From DATELY01 sp035276085 (GTDB lineage: Bacteria > Pseudomonadota > Gammaproteobacteria > Steroidobacterales > Steroidobacteraceae), in contig DATELY010000159.1 in the NCBI GenBank assembly GCA_035276085.1, positions 1 to 27,497 of the forward strand: 27,497 bases of DNA, read 5' to 3'. Within the stretch, counting starts at the first letter, position 1, and every line of letters starts with the position of its first letter. Shown here one piece after another: positions 17,284 through 24,809 of the stretch. The notes beneath the pieces were generated by a model that saw only the letters and a list, made by a program, of their open reading frames with translations, searched no databases and was not told the origin of the DNA. The position numbers and the translations under genes were made by a program.

Positions 17284-18324
17284 TCAGACAATGCAAAGAT
17301 CACCCTTGTTCACGATCAACTTTCCATCCACGTGAATCGTTGTATTGCGCAGGGGTAGATCGAAGTGATTCTGCGTTTCGCGGTGCGCTGCATGACTGGC
17401 GCCGATACCGACCAGAAAGTTGCCGGCGAAAGTCCGCGCTTCGATACCGTTCGTGTCGGACTTGTCATACATGACCATGCTTTCCCAGCGTGCCTGCCGA
17501 TTGGTGCCCCACCCGAAATGGGATGTCGTCAGCGCGTTCACTTCGTTCCACGCTGACGAATAGCTGCGGAAGAGTTCAGCGTCGACGCCATCGCCGTCGA
17601 CCTGAACAATGACATCATTCTCGATATGCAGCGTCATCGGGCGTTCAAGATAACGCTTGAAAGTACAATTTATATCGCCGACATCGACGACGATCTTGCC
17701 ATTCACACATCCCGCGAGCGGTGTGACTGCGACCAGTCCACCCGGCCAATGCCCGAACGCTCCCGGCGTGTCGACGATGCCGGTGATTGCTGCCGGGTGC
17801 CCGCCTTCCATATTCACGGTGAGATCGGTGCCCGCGGCCGACGTTATTTTCATGATCCTGCCTTTTTTGATCACGTCGGCGTTGCGCAGCGTTGTCAGAA
17901 TGCCATCGGATCCGAGTTCGAGACGTTCCAGAGCTTCGGGATGCTCGTTCAACACGTAGAGCGCCTTGGTGCCGGTGGCCAATATCTCGTGAAGCTCCGG
18001 CGCATGGAGCATTCCCTCGACCGTCAAGTCGAGGATGAGGTCACATGGCGCGAGTCCTCGAAGGATCGGCCCCATGCCCATCATTGAGGCGGACGTGCCG
18101 GTGGAGCGCGTAGGCACGACGGTTGTGACGCGCGGCGTGGTCGCAACGAGCTTGAAGCTGCGGGCGCCGATGATGCCAAGTGCCAGCTCGGCCAGATGCA
18201 CGTTCAGTTCACGCGATTGGGTCTCGCAAACGATTCCCACTAGGCTTTTGTCAGTAACTCCCGATGTCACCAGGAAATCCCGGAACATGAGGATCCACTT
18301 TCCTTCGATTCGATCCGCAAGCAT
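17284..18324 (-). CDS. NicX-like non-heme iron dioxygenase (2,5-dihydroxypyridine dioxygenase family)
   Basis: A 346-aa protein resembling NicX, the enzyme that opens 2,5-dihydroxypyridine to N-formylmaleamate, and its aminopeptidase-T-like relatives. The C-terminal half is most alike: FGHWPGGLVAVTPL, KIVVDVGDI, SHFGWGTNRQARW and the closing NHFDLPLRNTTIHVDG. As I recall, NicX binds iron with two His and one Asp; H269, H320 and D322 here fit that spacing. An AGGAG 6 nt before the ATG at 18324 decides the start over two upstream ATGs. It diverges from a SnoaL-like gene across 185 bp containing a shared operator-like palindrome. The N-terminal third is less conserved, so the substrate may differ. 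Often mis-annotated as leucyl aminopeptidase. Confidence 0.78.
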   Translation of the reverse strand: MLADRIEGKWILMFRDFLVTSGVTDKSLVGIVCETQSRELNVHLAELALGIIGARSFKLVATTPRVTTVVPTRSTGTSASMMGMGPILRGLAPCDLILDLTVEGMLHAPELHEILATGTKALYVLNEHPEALERLELGSDGILTTLRNADVIKKGRIMKITSAAGTDLTVNMEGGHPAAITGIVDTPGAFGHWPGGLVAVTPLAGCVNGKIVVDVGDINCTFKRYLERPMTLHIENDVIVQVDGDGVDAELFRSYSSAWNEVNALTTSHFGWGTNRQARWESMVMYDKSDTNGIEARTFAGNFLVGIGASHAAHRETQNHFDLPLRNTTIHVDGKLIVNKGDLCIV

Positions 18325-18357
18325 TTTCATCTCCTGCCCAAAAACAATCGAAACGCC

Positions 18358-18403
18358 TTGCCGCTGCCCCAAAGAATACTATAACGTTTAGTAAATAGCG
18401 CAA
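18358..18403. promoter_or_regulatory. divergent promoters overlapping operator-like palindrome, site 1
   Basis: On the plus strand TTGCCG (18358-18363), a 16-bp spacer and TATAAC (18380-18385) could drive the SnoaL-like gene. On the minus strand TTGCGC (18398-18403) and TAGTAT (18376-18381), 16 bp apart, could drive the NicX-like gene. The near-palindrome ACTATAACGTTTAGT (18378-18392) overlaps both -10 elements, and the shared 17-bp motif starts at 18376. A repressor bound here could shut off both genes at once. Confidence 0.5.
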
Positions 18404-18509
18404 GGCTTGTCGGCACCAGGTAGGCCTTTGCCGTCAAGTTGGAAGCTGCCTGCCGGATTGCGAGGCGGCGGCGCCAGAGTGCGGTCGTGATTAGGATGGA
18501 GAGAGGTAT

Positions 18510-18929
18510 ATGAACAGCACAAGTTACAAGGTCGAAGGGGATCGTGGTGCGGTTGTAAGAAAGATTCTGGCCGCGATGTCGCGTGGTGTATCGGACCCGT
18601 TCGATGGTTATCTCGCGGACGACGCGATCTATCATTTAACTGGAAGTCATCGCTTCGCCGGACGTTATGAGGGAAGGGCGGCGCTCCTTGGATTGCTCAG
18701 GGGCGTTGCCACTCATTTCGATGAGCACGGCATCCGCTACGAAGTAGCTCGGGTTCTGGAGGCTGGGGACACGGTTGTCGCCACGTTCAAGGGGCTCGGA
18801 AAGCTGTCGAAAGGCGGTGATTATTCGAACGACTACTGCGCGATCTGGGATTTCAAGGATGGCAAGGTGGTGAAGATCACGGAATATTTCGATAGCGACC
18901 ATGTCTGCCGGGCAATGGTACCCGCCTGA
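18510..18929 (+). CDS. NTF2/SnoaL-like protein 1
   Basis: A 139-aa single-domain protein of the NTF2-like (SnoaL) superfamily, a small alpha+beta cone fold used by ketosteroid isomerase, limonene epoxide hydrolase and many uncharacterised pathway proteins. The C-terminal strands YSNDYCAIWDFKDGKVVKITEYFD are typical. GGAGAGAGG just before the ATG at 18510 supports the start. It diverges from the NicX-like gene and shares its operator-like site. A second family member (26822) closes the cluster and has the same YxND and EYxD elements. An isomerase, hydratase or epoxide hydrolase role is possible, but no catalytic residues can be named securely. Confidence 0.75.
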   Translation: MNSTSYKVEGDRGAVVRKILAAMSRGVSDPFDGYLADDAIYHLTGSHRFAGRYEGRAALLGLLRGVATHFDEHGIRYEVARVLEAGDTVVATFKGLGKLSKGGDYSNDYCAIWDFKDGKVVKITEYFDSDHVCRAMVPA

Positions 18930-19114
18930 CTTCAGAAGTTTCATCGCATCGCTATGACGTGTTCGCGCCCGCCTGCGTCGAGCGGCTTTAGAATGAGCGG
19001 CCGGGCGCAAAGTAAGCATCTGCCGCTCAAGAAGTTTAAAAAAATACGGAAACAAAAATTGTCGAGGCGCGCCTTGGCGAGCGGCGGCAATCACAATGTG
19101 AGGACGATGGATCG

Positions 19115-19927
19115 ATGACAGCGATGCGCAATGAAAAGATTGGGCCCGCGCCGCGCTTATCCGTCAATTGCATGGGTCAAGGGGAAGTCGTTGTCCTCTT
19201 GCATGGAATTGGCGGAAACAAGCTGAACTGGCGCGATGCTATGCCGGCGCTCGCTGATTCCTTCCATGTAGTGGCCTGGGATGCCCGTGGGTGGGGCGAA
19301 AGCGACGATTACGATGGTCCCCTGAGCTTCGATGACCTGGCGAATGATCTGCTTCGGCTCCTCAATCATTTCGAAGCAGATCGGGCGCATTTGGTAGGGT
19401 TGTCCATGGGTGGACGCATCGCGATGCATTTCGCCGAACGGTATCAAAGCAGAATCGCATCGCTCGTACTTTGCGATACCACCAGGGGCGTGGAAGGCTG
19501 GTCTGAAGAGCAGAGGGCCGCGTTCGTGCGCTCGCGGCAGGAGCCGCTGCTCAATGGGAAGGATGTTTCGGACATCGCCATCTCAGTGGCGCGGACGCTG
19601 ATCTCACCGACGGCGACCGAGGACGCGATGGCTCAAATGGTGGACAGCATGATGCGGCTCCACAAGGAGAGTTACCTGAAGGCCATTGAGGCCAACCTGA
19701 TGATGCCGGCGCATGGTCGGCTCGGCGAGATAAAGGTGCCTACGCTGGTGATAGTGGGTGCAAGCGATCAACTCACTCCTCCGAGCGAAGCGCGGGCCAT
19801 CGCCGAGCAGATTGCCGGCGCGGAACTGCTGATCGTTCCCGACGCCGGACACTTGGTGAACATCGAGACTCCCAAGGAGTTCAATGCCGCCGTGCGTCGC
19901 TTTCTGCTTGCGAATCGTCTAAGGTGA
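19115..19927 (+). CDS. alpha/beta hydrolase
   Basis: A 270-aa alpha/beta hydrolase. The oxyanion-hole region is LLHGIGG (29-34), the nucleophile S97 is in GLSMGG, the acid D218 is in GASDQLTPP and the base H246 is in DAGHLVNIE. D121 in LVLCDTTRG lies 24 residues after the Ser, another position used for the acid in some family members. It resembles enol-lactonase, ester-hydrolase and C-C-hydrolase branches in general. The ATG at 19115 has a GAGG about 10 nt upstream; ATG 19124 is also possible. There is no signal peptide, so it acts in the cytosol. It probably hydrolyses a ring-cleavage product or lactone; a deformylase role like NicD is possible but not shown by sequence. Confidence 0.87.
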   Translation: MTAMRNEKIGPAPRLSVNCMGQGEVVVLLHGIGGNKLNWRDAMPALADSFHVVAWDARGWGESDDYDGPLSFDDLANDLLRLLNHFEADRAHLVGLSMGGRIAMHFAERYQSRIASLVLCDTTRGVEGWSEEQRAAFVRSRQEPLLNGKDVSDIAISVARTLISPTATEDAMAQMVDSMMRLHKESYLKAIEANLMMPAHGRLGEIKVPTLVIVGASDQLTPPSEARAIAEQIAGAELLIVPDAGHLVNIETPKEFNAAVRRFLLANRLR

Positions 19928-19932
19928 ACGCA

Positions 19933-19952
19933 ATCGGATGACGGCATCCGAT
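19933..19952. terminator. stem-loop after hydrolase gene
   Basis: ATCGGATG (19933-19940) and CATCCGAT (19945-19952) are perfect reverse complements around ACGG. The element begins 5 bp after the hydrolase stop. No T-run follows, so it is either a weak terminator or an mRNA-stabilising hairpin separating the hydrolase from the TetR gene. Confidence 0.45.
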
Positions 19953-19959
19953 GTGTCGG

Positions 19960-19972
19960 GTGCGAGTCGCAC
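19960..19972. promoter_or_regulatory. 13-bp palindrome upstream of TetR gene
   Basis: GTGCGA-G-TCGCAC is a perfect dyad, 8 bp after the preceding stem-loop and about 120 bp before the chosen TetR start. It could be an operator or a second hairpin. It does not resemble the shared cluster motif, so autoregulation through that motif is not supported here. Confidence 0.3.
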
Positions 19973-20091
19973 TTGATTGCTGGTGACAAAGTTAAGTGGG
20001 GAAGACCAATGCCCCGCACGTTGCGAGCGCAGATGAGATGACAGGCACAACACCATCCTCTAAGCGTCGATCCGATCGTAAGGATGGATTG

Positions 20092-20847
20092 ATGAAGCAG
20101 GGCAGGGCGCGGGAGATCAAGCTTTCTGAAAAGGCGGGATCGCGCGCGAAGACCCGTTCACGCGCGGGCACGGCGATAGCCGTATCGACATCTGCCGCCG
20201 ATGAATCTCTGCTGTCGAGCCGTAAGCGCGATCAGATCATGAGTGGAGCAATGAAGGTCTTCCTGGAGGAAGGCTATCATGGTGCAACCATGGACGCGAT
20301 TGCCGCAGCCGCGCACGTCTCCAAGCCGACTCTATACAATCTGGTCGGCAACAAAGAGGAGTTGTTCGAGCAGATATTGCGCCGTGCTACGGACGATATT
20401 CTGTTGCCCACCCGGCGGAAGCCATCGCCGGAGATTTCGCTCGAGGAGGAGCTGTACGAGTTTGCAAGGCACTATGCCGATGTCTTGTTGAGCAGCCACA
20501 TGCTGTCGCTGCACCGTCTTGCTGTCGGCGAGGCGCAGCGCTTCCCGAGGCTTGGGCGCCTCTTCTACAACGCCGGCCCGGCGAAGGTGCTGGAAGGAAT
20601 GTCCCACTATCTCGCCACGCTCGGCGAGCGGGGGCATCTCGCCATCTCGGATCCAGAAACCGCAGGCCATCATTTCTTCGGATTGGTGATCAATCCAGCG
20701 CGCAATCACTTACTGTTCTTCGGCGACGGTGCGTTGAGTGACGACGAGATCGATAAGTTCATTAGGAATGGCCTCGTGACCTTCCTGCGCGCCTATATGG
20801 CAGAGCCGAGAAAAGCGAGCGCAAAGCGGCGCACCAAGGAGATGTGA
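20092..20847 (+). CDS. TetR-family repressor, AefR-like C-terminal domain
   Basis: A 251-aa regulator. The TetR DNA-binding domain spans about residues 44-98, with helix-turn-helix ATMDAIAAAAHVSKPTLYNLVGNKEELF. The ligand/dimerisation domain contains LHRLAVGEAQRFPRLGRLFYNAGPAKVL, the pattern of the AefR-like C-terminal family. A basic, low-complexity stretch of about 43 residues precedes the DNA-binding domain, and the C-terminus is also basic (RKASAKRRTKEM). AGGA 7 nt before the ATG at 20092 favours this start; a GTG at 19996 or ATG at 20038 would lengthen the tail. It lies in the middle of the cluster and is the best candidate to bind the three repeated operator-like sites around it. Confidence 0.87.
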   Translation: MKQGRAREIKLSEKAGSRAKTRSRAGTAIAVSTSAADESLLSSRKRDQIMSGAMKVFLEEGYHGATMDAIAAAAHVSKPTLYNLVGNKEELFEQILRRATDDILLPTRRKPSPEISLEEELYEFARHYADVLLSSHMLSLHRLAVGEAQRFPRLGRLFYNAGPAKVLEGMSHYLATLGERGHLAISDPETAGHHFFGLVINPARNHLLFFGDGALSDDEIDKFIRNGLVTFLRAYMAEPRKASAKRRTKEM

Positions 20848-20950
20848 CAAGCGCTTCGGAGGGCTCGCCGTGCCGGCGAGCGTCTTTCATAACTTTCCCG
20901 TCAGTCGTCCTGAAGACTGTCCGTGTGTCGTGCAGAGACGGCATGGAAAC

Positions 20951-20976
20951 TTTACATACCAAAACGTTTAGTCCGG
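20951..20976 (+). promoter_or_regulatory. operator-like palindrome upstream of MDR gene, site 2
   Basis: ACCAAAACGTTTAGT (20958-20972) lies within the shared motif, which starts ATAC at 20956. A TTTACA at 20951-20956 could be a -35 box immediately beside it, but no good -10 follows at the right distance. The end of the element is 53 bp before the GTG start, the same distance as site 1 from the NicX-like start. Confidence 0.5.
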
Positions 20977-21025
20977 CTGGCGCCCAACGTGCACGCCAGC
21001 AAAGAAGTTCGAGGAGGGGGGTGCT

Positions 21026-22012
21026 GTGAAAGCCATAACACTTGAGCGGTTGGGCGATCCTGTTCGCGATCCCAACCTACTGTCTCTGCGGGAAGTCGCG
21101 AAGCCCACGCCTGAGCCGGGTGAAGCGATAATCCGGATCGCGCTCGCGCCCATCAACCCGTCCGACCTTCTTTTCATGGCGGGTGAGCTGCCGTGGCCTG
21201 TGCGCCTCAGGCCGGGACAGATCGTCGGAATATGCGGAGCCGGCTTCGTTGAAAGCTCCGCCGAAAGCGGGCCACCCGTCGACACGCTGGTTACGTTCAG
21301 CGCGATGGGTTCTTGGGCAGAATACGTGGCTGTTCCCGCTGCCTCGCTGATCGCCTTGCCGCCGGATTTTCCGCTAGCGCTGGCCGCGCAGTTTGCGAAC
21401 GTGATTACGGCCTGGGAGCTTGTCGAACAGTCCGGTGTAGAGCCAGGGGGATGGCTGGCGCTGACCGCCGGTTATTCCACCGTGTCGATCCTTGCCTTGC
21501 AGCTGGCGGTTCGCAAGGGCATTAATGTTGTGTCCGTCGTGCGCACCCGGCGAGCCAATCCCGATTTGATCGCCTTGGGTGCGAAAGCGATCCTGATCAC
21601 ACAGGAAGGCGGACTTGGCGAAGCAGTGTGGCAGGCCACTGGCGGAAAGGGCCTCAACGGCATTGTCGATTGCGTGGCCGGGCCGGCAACGGTCGAGCTG
21701 ATCCGCCAGTGCGCTCCCTTTTCGAGAATGCAGATCTACGGGAGCCTGGACTCTCGTGACATGGCTATTGCCGGCCACGATATTCTGTACAGGTTTCTTG
21801 AAATACGTCCTTACAGCTATCCATTTTCTTTTAGGCCACCCGCAACGGCCGAAGAGAATGCATTCGTGAACCGGGTCGTCCAAGAAGCATTGAGCGTCCG
21901 TCCGTATGTCCCTGTGGGCGGAATATTTCCAATGGCAGACTATCGAAATGCCATCGCAGGGCCGATGACGGCTGAAGAGCGCGGCAAGTACTTCCTACGC
22001 ATGATCGACTAG
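21026..22012 (+). CDS. zinc-free MDR-family oxidoreductase (quinone reductase / enoyl reductase-like)
   Basis: A 328-aa medium-chain dehydrogenase/reductase. A GroES-like domain comes first (APINPSDLLFMAGELP near 41-56), then a Rossmann domain (about 120-260) with GGWLALTAGYSTVSILALQLAVRKG, and VVRTRR where NADPH phosphate is often bound. Zinc-ligand Cys/His residues of alcohol dehydrogenases are absent, placing it near the quinone-oxidoreductase and 2-enoyl reductase branches. The usual Ala/Gly-rich nucleotide loop reads TAGYSTVS. The GTG start at 21026 is supported by a strong GAGGAGG upstream. The operator-like site 2 lies in its promoter. A reductive step on an unsaturated pathway intermediate is the likely role. 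Confidence 0.82.
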   Translation: MKAITLERLGDPVRDPNLLSLREVAKPTPEPGEAIIRIALAPINPSDLLFMAGELPWPVRLRPGQIVGICGAGFVESSAESGPPVDTLVTFSAMGSWAEYVAVPAASLIALPPDFPLALAAQFANVITAWELVEQSGVEPGGWLALTAGYSTVSILALQLAVRKGINVVSVVRTRRANPDLIALGAKAILITQEGGLGEAVWQATGGKGLNGIVDCVAGPATVELIRQCAPFSRMQIYGSLDSRDMAIAGHDILYRFLEIRPYSYPFSFRPPATAEENAFVNRVVQEALSVRPYVPVGGIFPMADYRNAIAGPMTAEERGKYFLRMID

Positions 22013-22139
22013 TCGTTACCGCGTTTGACTGGGCGCATAGGATGTCTCCGTTCGCAAGCCTGGTATCGCAGGCGGTCTCATGATCGGCATATCCCTCTGG
22101 TACGAAGCGCTGCTCGCACCTGCAGAAGTAAAACATAAT

Positions 22140-22168
22140 TTGCACGATACTAAACCGTGTGGTAAATA
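22140..22168 (+). promoter_or_regulatory. promoter with operator-like palindrome in the spacer, site 3
   Basis: TTGCAC (22140-22145) and TAAATA (22163-22168) are separated by exactly 17 bp and make a good sigma-70 promoter for the receptor gene at 22300. ACTAAACCGTGTGGT (22149-22163) fills the spacer and touches the -10. It matches sites 1 and 2 over the 17-bp motif. This is the clearest placement for a repressor-binding site in the window. Confidence 0.58.
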
Positions 22169-22299
22169 AACGAGCGTCGCATCTCGAAGCGGGGCGGTCG
22201 CAGCTCGGGAGCACTGACGGGTGTTGATCGGTAAAAGAGCTGGAAAAGCCCTGTCGATCAGCACCACTCGGAGTCCGGAAAAAAAGAGGGGGTTCTACA

Positions 22300-24690
22300 A
22301 TGAAACGCTGTCAGATCGTACCGTGCGTGACCCTGCTTTGTTCAGCCACTGCACTGCTTTCCGACGCCGCTCAGGCGCTCGACGCGGCTGATGCGAGTGG
22401 CGCGATGGCGTCGCCCGACGCCGAAATCGCCGAGATCGTCGTGACGGCGCAGAAACGCGTCGAACGATTGATCGACGTTCCGCTGTCGGTCACCGCGGCG
22501 AGCGGTGATCAGCTCGCCAGGCAAGGCATCACTGACACTGCGCAGCTGACAAAGGTAGTTCCAGGGTTTACCTTTCAGCAGGGTAGTTATGGCACGCCCG
22601 TGTTCGCCATCCGCGGTGTCGGCTTTTTCGATAACTCGATTCTCTCTGGCCCCGCAGTTACGGCTTACGTCGACCAGGTGGCTCTGCCGCTCTCGATGAT
22701 GACGCGCGGAGCCAGCCTGGATCTGGAGCGGGTCGAGGCTCTGAAGGGCCCGCAGGGCACGCTTTTCGGGCAGAACTCAACGGGTGGCGCCATCAACTAT
22801 ATCGCCGCCAAGCCCACGGACACGTTGAAAGCCGGCTTCGATCTCGGCTATGGCCGCTTCAACGAAGTCACGACAAACGCTTTCATCAGCGGACCGATTA
22901 GCGACACGGTCCGCATCCGTCTCGCCCTGGCTCAGGAATACATGGACGGTTGGCAGAAAAGCCTGACCCGTTCCGACGATGAGCTCGGCAGGAAGCGCTT
23001 CTACAATGGCCGCTTCTTGGTGGATTGGACACCCACCGATCGATTGAAATTGGAAGCAAATGTCTCTGGCTGGATCGACAAATCGGACAGCCTGGCAGCG
23101 CAATTCATCAGATTTGCGCCAAGCGTTTCACCATTCGATCCACGGTTGCAACAGGTTGAGGACAATCTGACGTCCGCGCCCACGCGTCTCGACAGCATTC
23201 GAGCGGCTGACTGGGATCCCAACTTTGATTTCGCTCGAGACAATAAATTTTATCTGATGTCTTTACGGGGGGATTGGGAAGCTACCGACTCGATCAGCGT
23301 GACGTCGATTACCGCCTATTCGGACTTGACCACCGACATGCCGATCGACACCGACGGTACGGCATTCAGCAACTTCCGGTATGACGTCCAGGACGGCAAG
23401 GTCAAGACATTCACCCAGGAGCTGCGGCTAAGCGGTGACCTCGAGCGGTTCAGGTGGATGATGGGCGCGAACTATCAGAACCTGAAGGGGCATGAATATC
23501 AGGATCTGCATACTGACGCGACCAATAATGCGACTCCTGTTGGTCTCCTTCAAAATCAGTCTGCCTATCTCAACAACCAGCACCCGATTACCAAGGCCGT
23601 GTTCAGTAGTGGCGAATTCGATGTCACTGACCAGCTGACCCTTCAGGCCTCGGTCCGCTACACGGAAGAGAAGCGGAAGTTTAACGGCTGCCTTGCAGAT
23701 TCCGGCGTTGATCCCGCAGCCACCCCTCCGGGTTACGTTCCGCTCAGAGACGCGTGGAGCATTCTTTCATGGGCGTTGCGCGATTTCGTGGGCTCTCCAC
23801 CTGTCATCCCGCCCGGTGGCTGCATCACGTTTAATGATGCGACATTCCTGCCTGAACTTACCCGGCGCACGCTCAACGAAAACAACGTTTCTTGGCGCGC
23901 GGGCGCGAACTGGAAGCCGAACACAGATACTCTGCTCTACGCCTATGCCGGCAAGGGTTACAAGGCGGGTAGCTTCACCATTCTGCCGGCGATTTTCTCC
24001 TCGCAGTTCCAGCCAGTCACTCAGGAGTCGATCATGGCCTACGAGGCCGGCTTCAAGGTGGCGCTCGCAGACAGCGCGGCACAACTCACGGGCGCCACCT
24101 TTTACTATGACTATAAGGACAAGCAGCTGGTTGGCGTGTACGACTCCGGCCCCTTCGGGCAATTGCCGAAGCTGATCAATATCCCGAAATCGCGCATATG
24201 GGGCGCCGAACTGGAAGCAACAATCCGGCCAGTCGAGGACCTGCAAATCAGAGGCGGCGTGACCTACGTGAATTCGCGCGTGAAAGCCGATCCGGAGGCA
24301 CCCAACCAGGCGCTCGACCCGTTTGCCGTCCCTACCTCCTACGTTGGCGAAGCGTTTCCCAACACACCGAAATGGCAGGCACTCGGCGATGCCGAGTATG
24401 GGTTCGGCCTGAGCGCGAACTTAAGGGCGTTCTTGGGTGGTTCGGTCACATATCATCGCGACACCTTCGCGACCTTTGGCGAAGCGCCAGAGTTCAAATT
24501 GCCTTCCTACACGCTGATCGATCTGCGCGCTGGCGTGCAGAGCCGTGACGGAAACTGGCGCTTCCAGATATGGGGACGTAACGTTACCGACAAACGTTAC
24601 ACCACCAACGTATCTCATTTGATCGACTCCGTAAGCCGCACCGTTGGCATGCCCGTCACTTACGGTGCGAGCGTTTCCTATCGTTACTGA
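22300..24690 (+). CDS. TonB-dependent outer-membrane receptor 2
   Basis: A 796-aa receptor. The signal peptide covers about residues 1-26 (ends AQA), the TonB box is AEIVVTAQ at about 44-51, and the plug spans about 55-170 with RVEALKGPQGTLFGQNSTGG. The barrel ends in VSYRY, an aromatic terminus as expected. GAGGGGG lies 7 nt before the ATG. It is larger than receptor 1 and clearly diverged from it, so each probably has its own ligand. The operator-like site in its promoter ties it to the catabolic cluster, suggesting it imports the substrate of the downstream monooxygenase. It is followed after 119 bp by that monooxygenase. Confidence 0.93.
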   Translation: MKRCQIVPCVTLLCSATALLSDAAQALDAADASGAMASPDAEIAEIVVTAQKRVERLIDVPLSVTAASGDQLARQGITDTAQLTKVVPGFTFQQGSYGTPVFAIRGVGFFDNSILSGPAVTAYVDQVALPLSMMTRGASLDLERVEALKGPQGTLFGQNSTGGAINYIAAKPTDTLKAGFDLGYGRFNEVTTNAFISGPISDTVRIRLALAQEYMDGWQKSLTRSDDELGRKRFYNGRFLVDWTPTDRLKLEANVSGWIDKSDSLAAQFIRFAPSVSPFDPRLQQVEDNLTSAPTRLDSIRAADWDPNFDFARDNKFYLMSLRGDWEATDSISVTSITAYSDLTTDMPIDTDGTAFSNFRYDVQDGKVKTFTQELRLSGDLERFRWMMGANYQNLKGHEYQDLHTDATNNATPVGLLQNQSAYLNNQHPITKAVFSSGEFDVTDQLTLQASVRYTEEKRKFNGCLADSGVDPAATPPGYVPLRDAWSILSWALRDFVGSPPVIPPGGCITFNDATFLPELTRRTLNENNVSWRAGANWKPNTDTLLYAYAGKGYKAGSFTILPAIFSSQFQPVTQESIMAYEAGFKVALADSAAQLTGATFYYDYKDKQLVGVYDSGPFGQLPKLINIPKSRIWGAELEATIRPVEDLQIRGGVTYVNSRVKADPEAPNQALDPFAVPTSYVGEAFPNTPKWQALGDAEYGFGLSANLRAFLGGSVTYHRDTFATFGEAPEFKLPSYTLIDLRAGVQSRDGNWRFQIWGRNVTDKRYTTNVSHLIDSVSRTVGMPVTYGASVSYRY

Positions 24691-24809
24691 AAGGTGGAAA
24701 GAAACCAGGGGCTGCTCAGACATTTCAGTCCGAGGTGAAGGGGCCGGTGTTGCGGGCGCTACGCGGGTTACTAGTCCGAACAAGATGCACGAGCAGCGAA
24801 GAACAGAGC

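Noticed and set aside
19115..19927. Calling the alpha/beta hydrolase NicD (N-formylmaleamate deformylase)
   Set aside because: It has the fold and Ser/Asp/His, and proximity to a NicX-like gene, but no sequence features specific to NicD; kept as a generic hydrolase.
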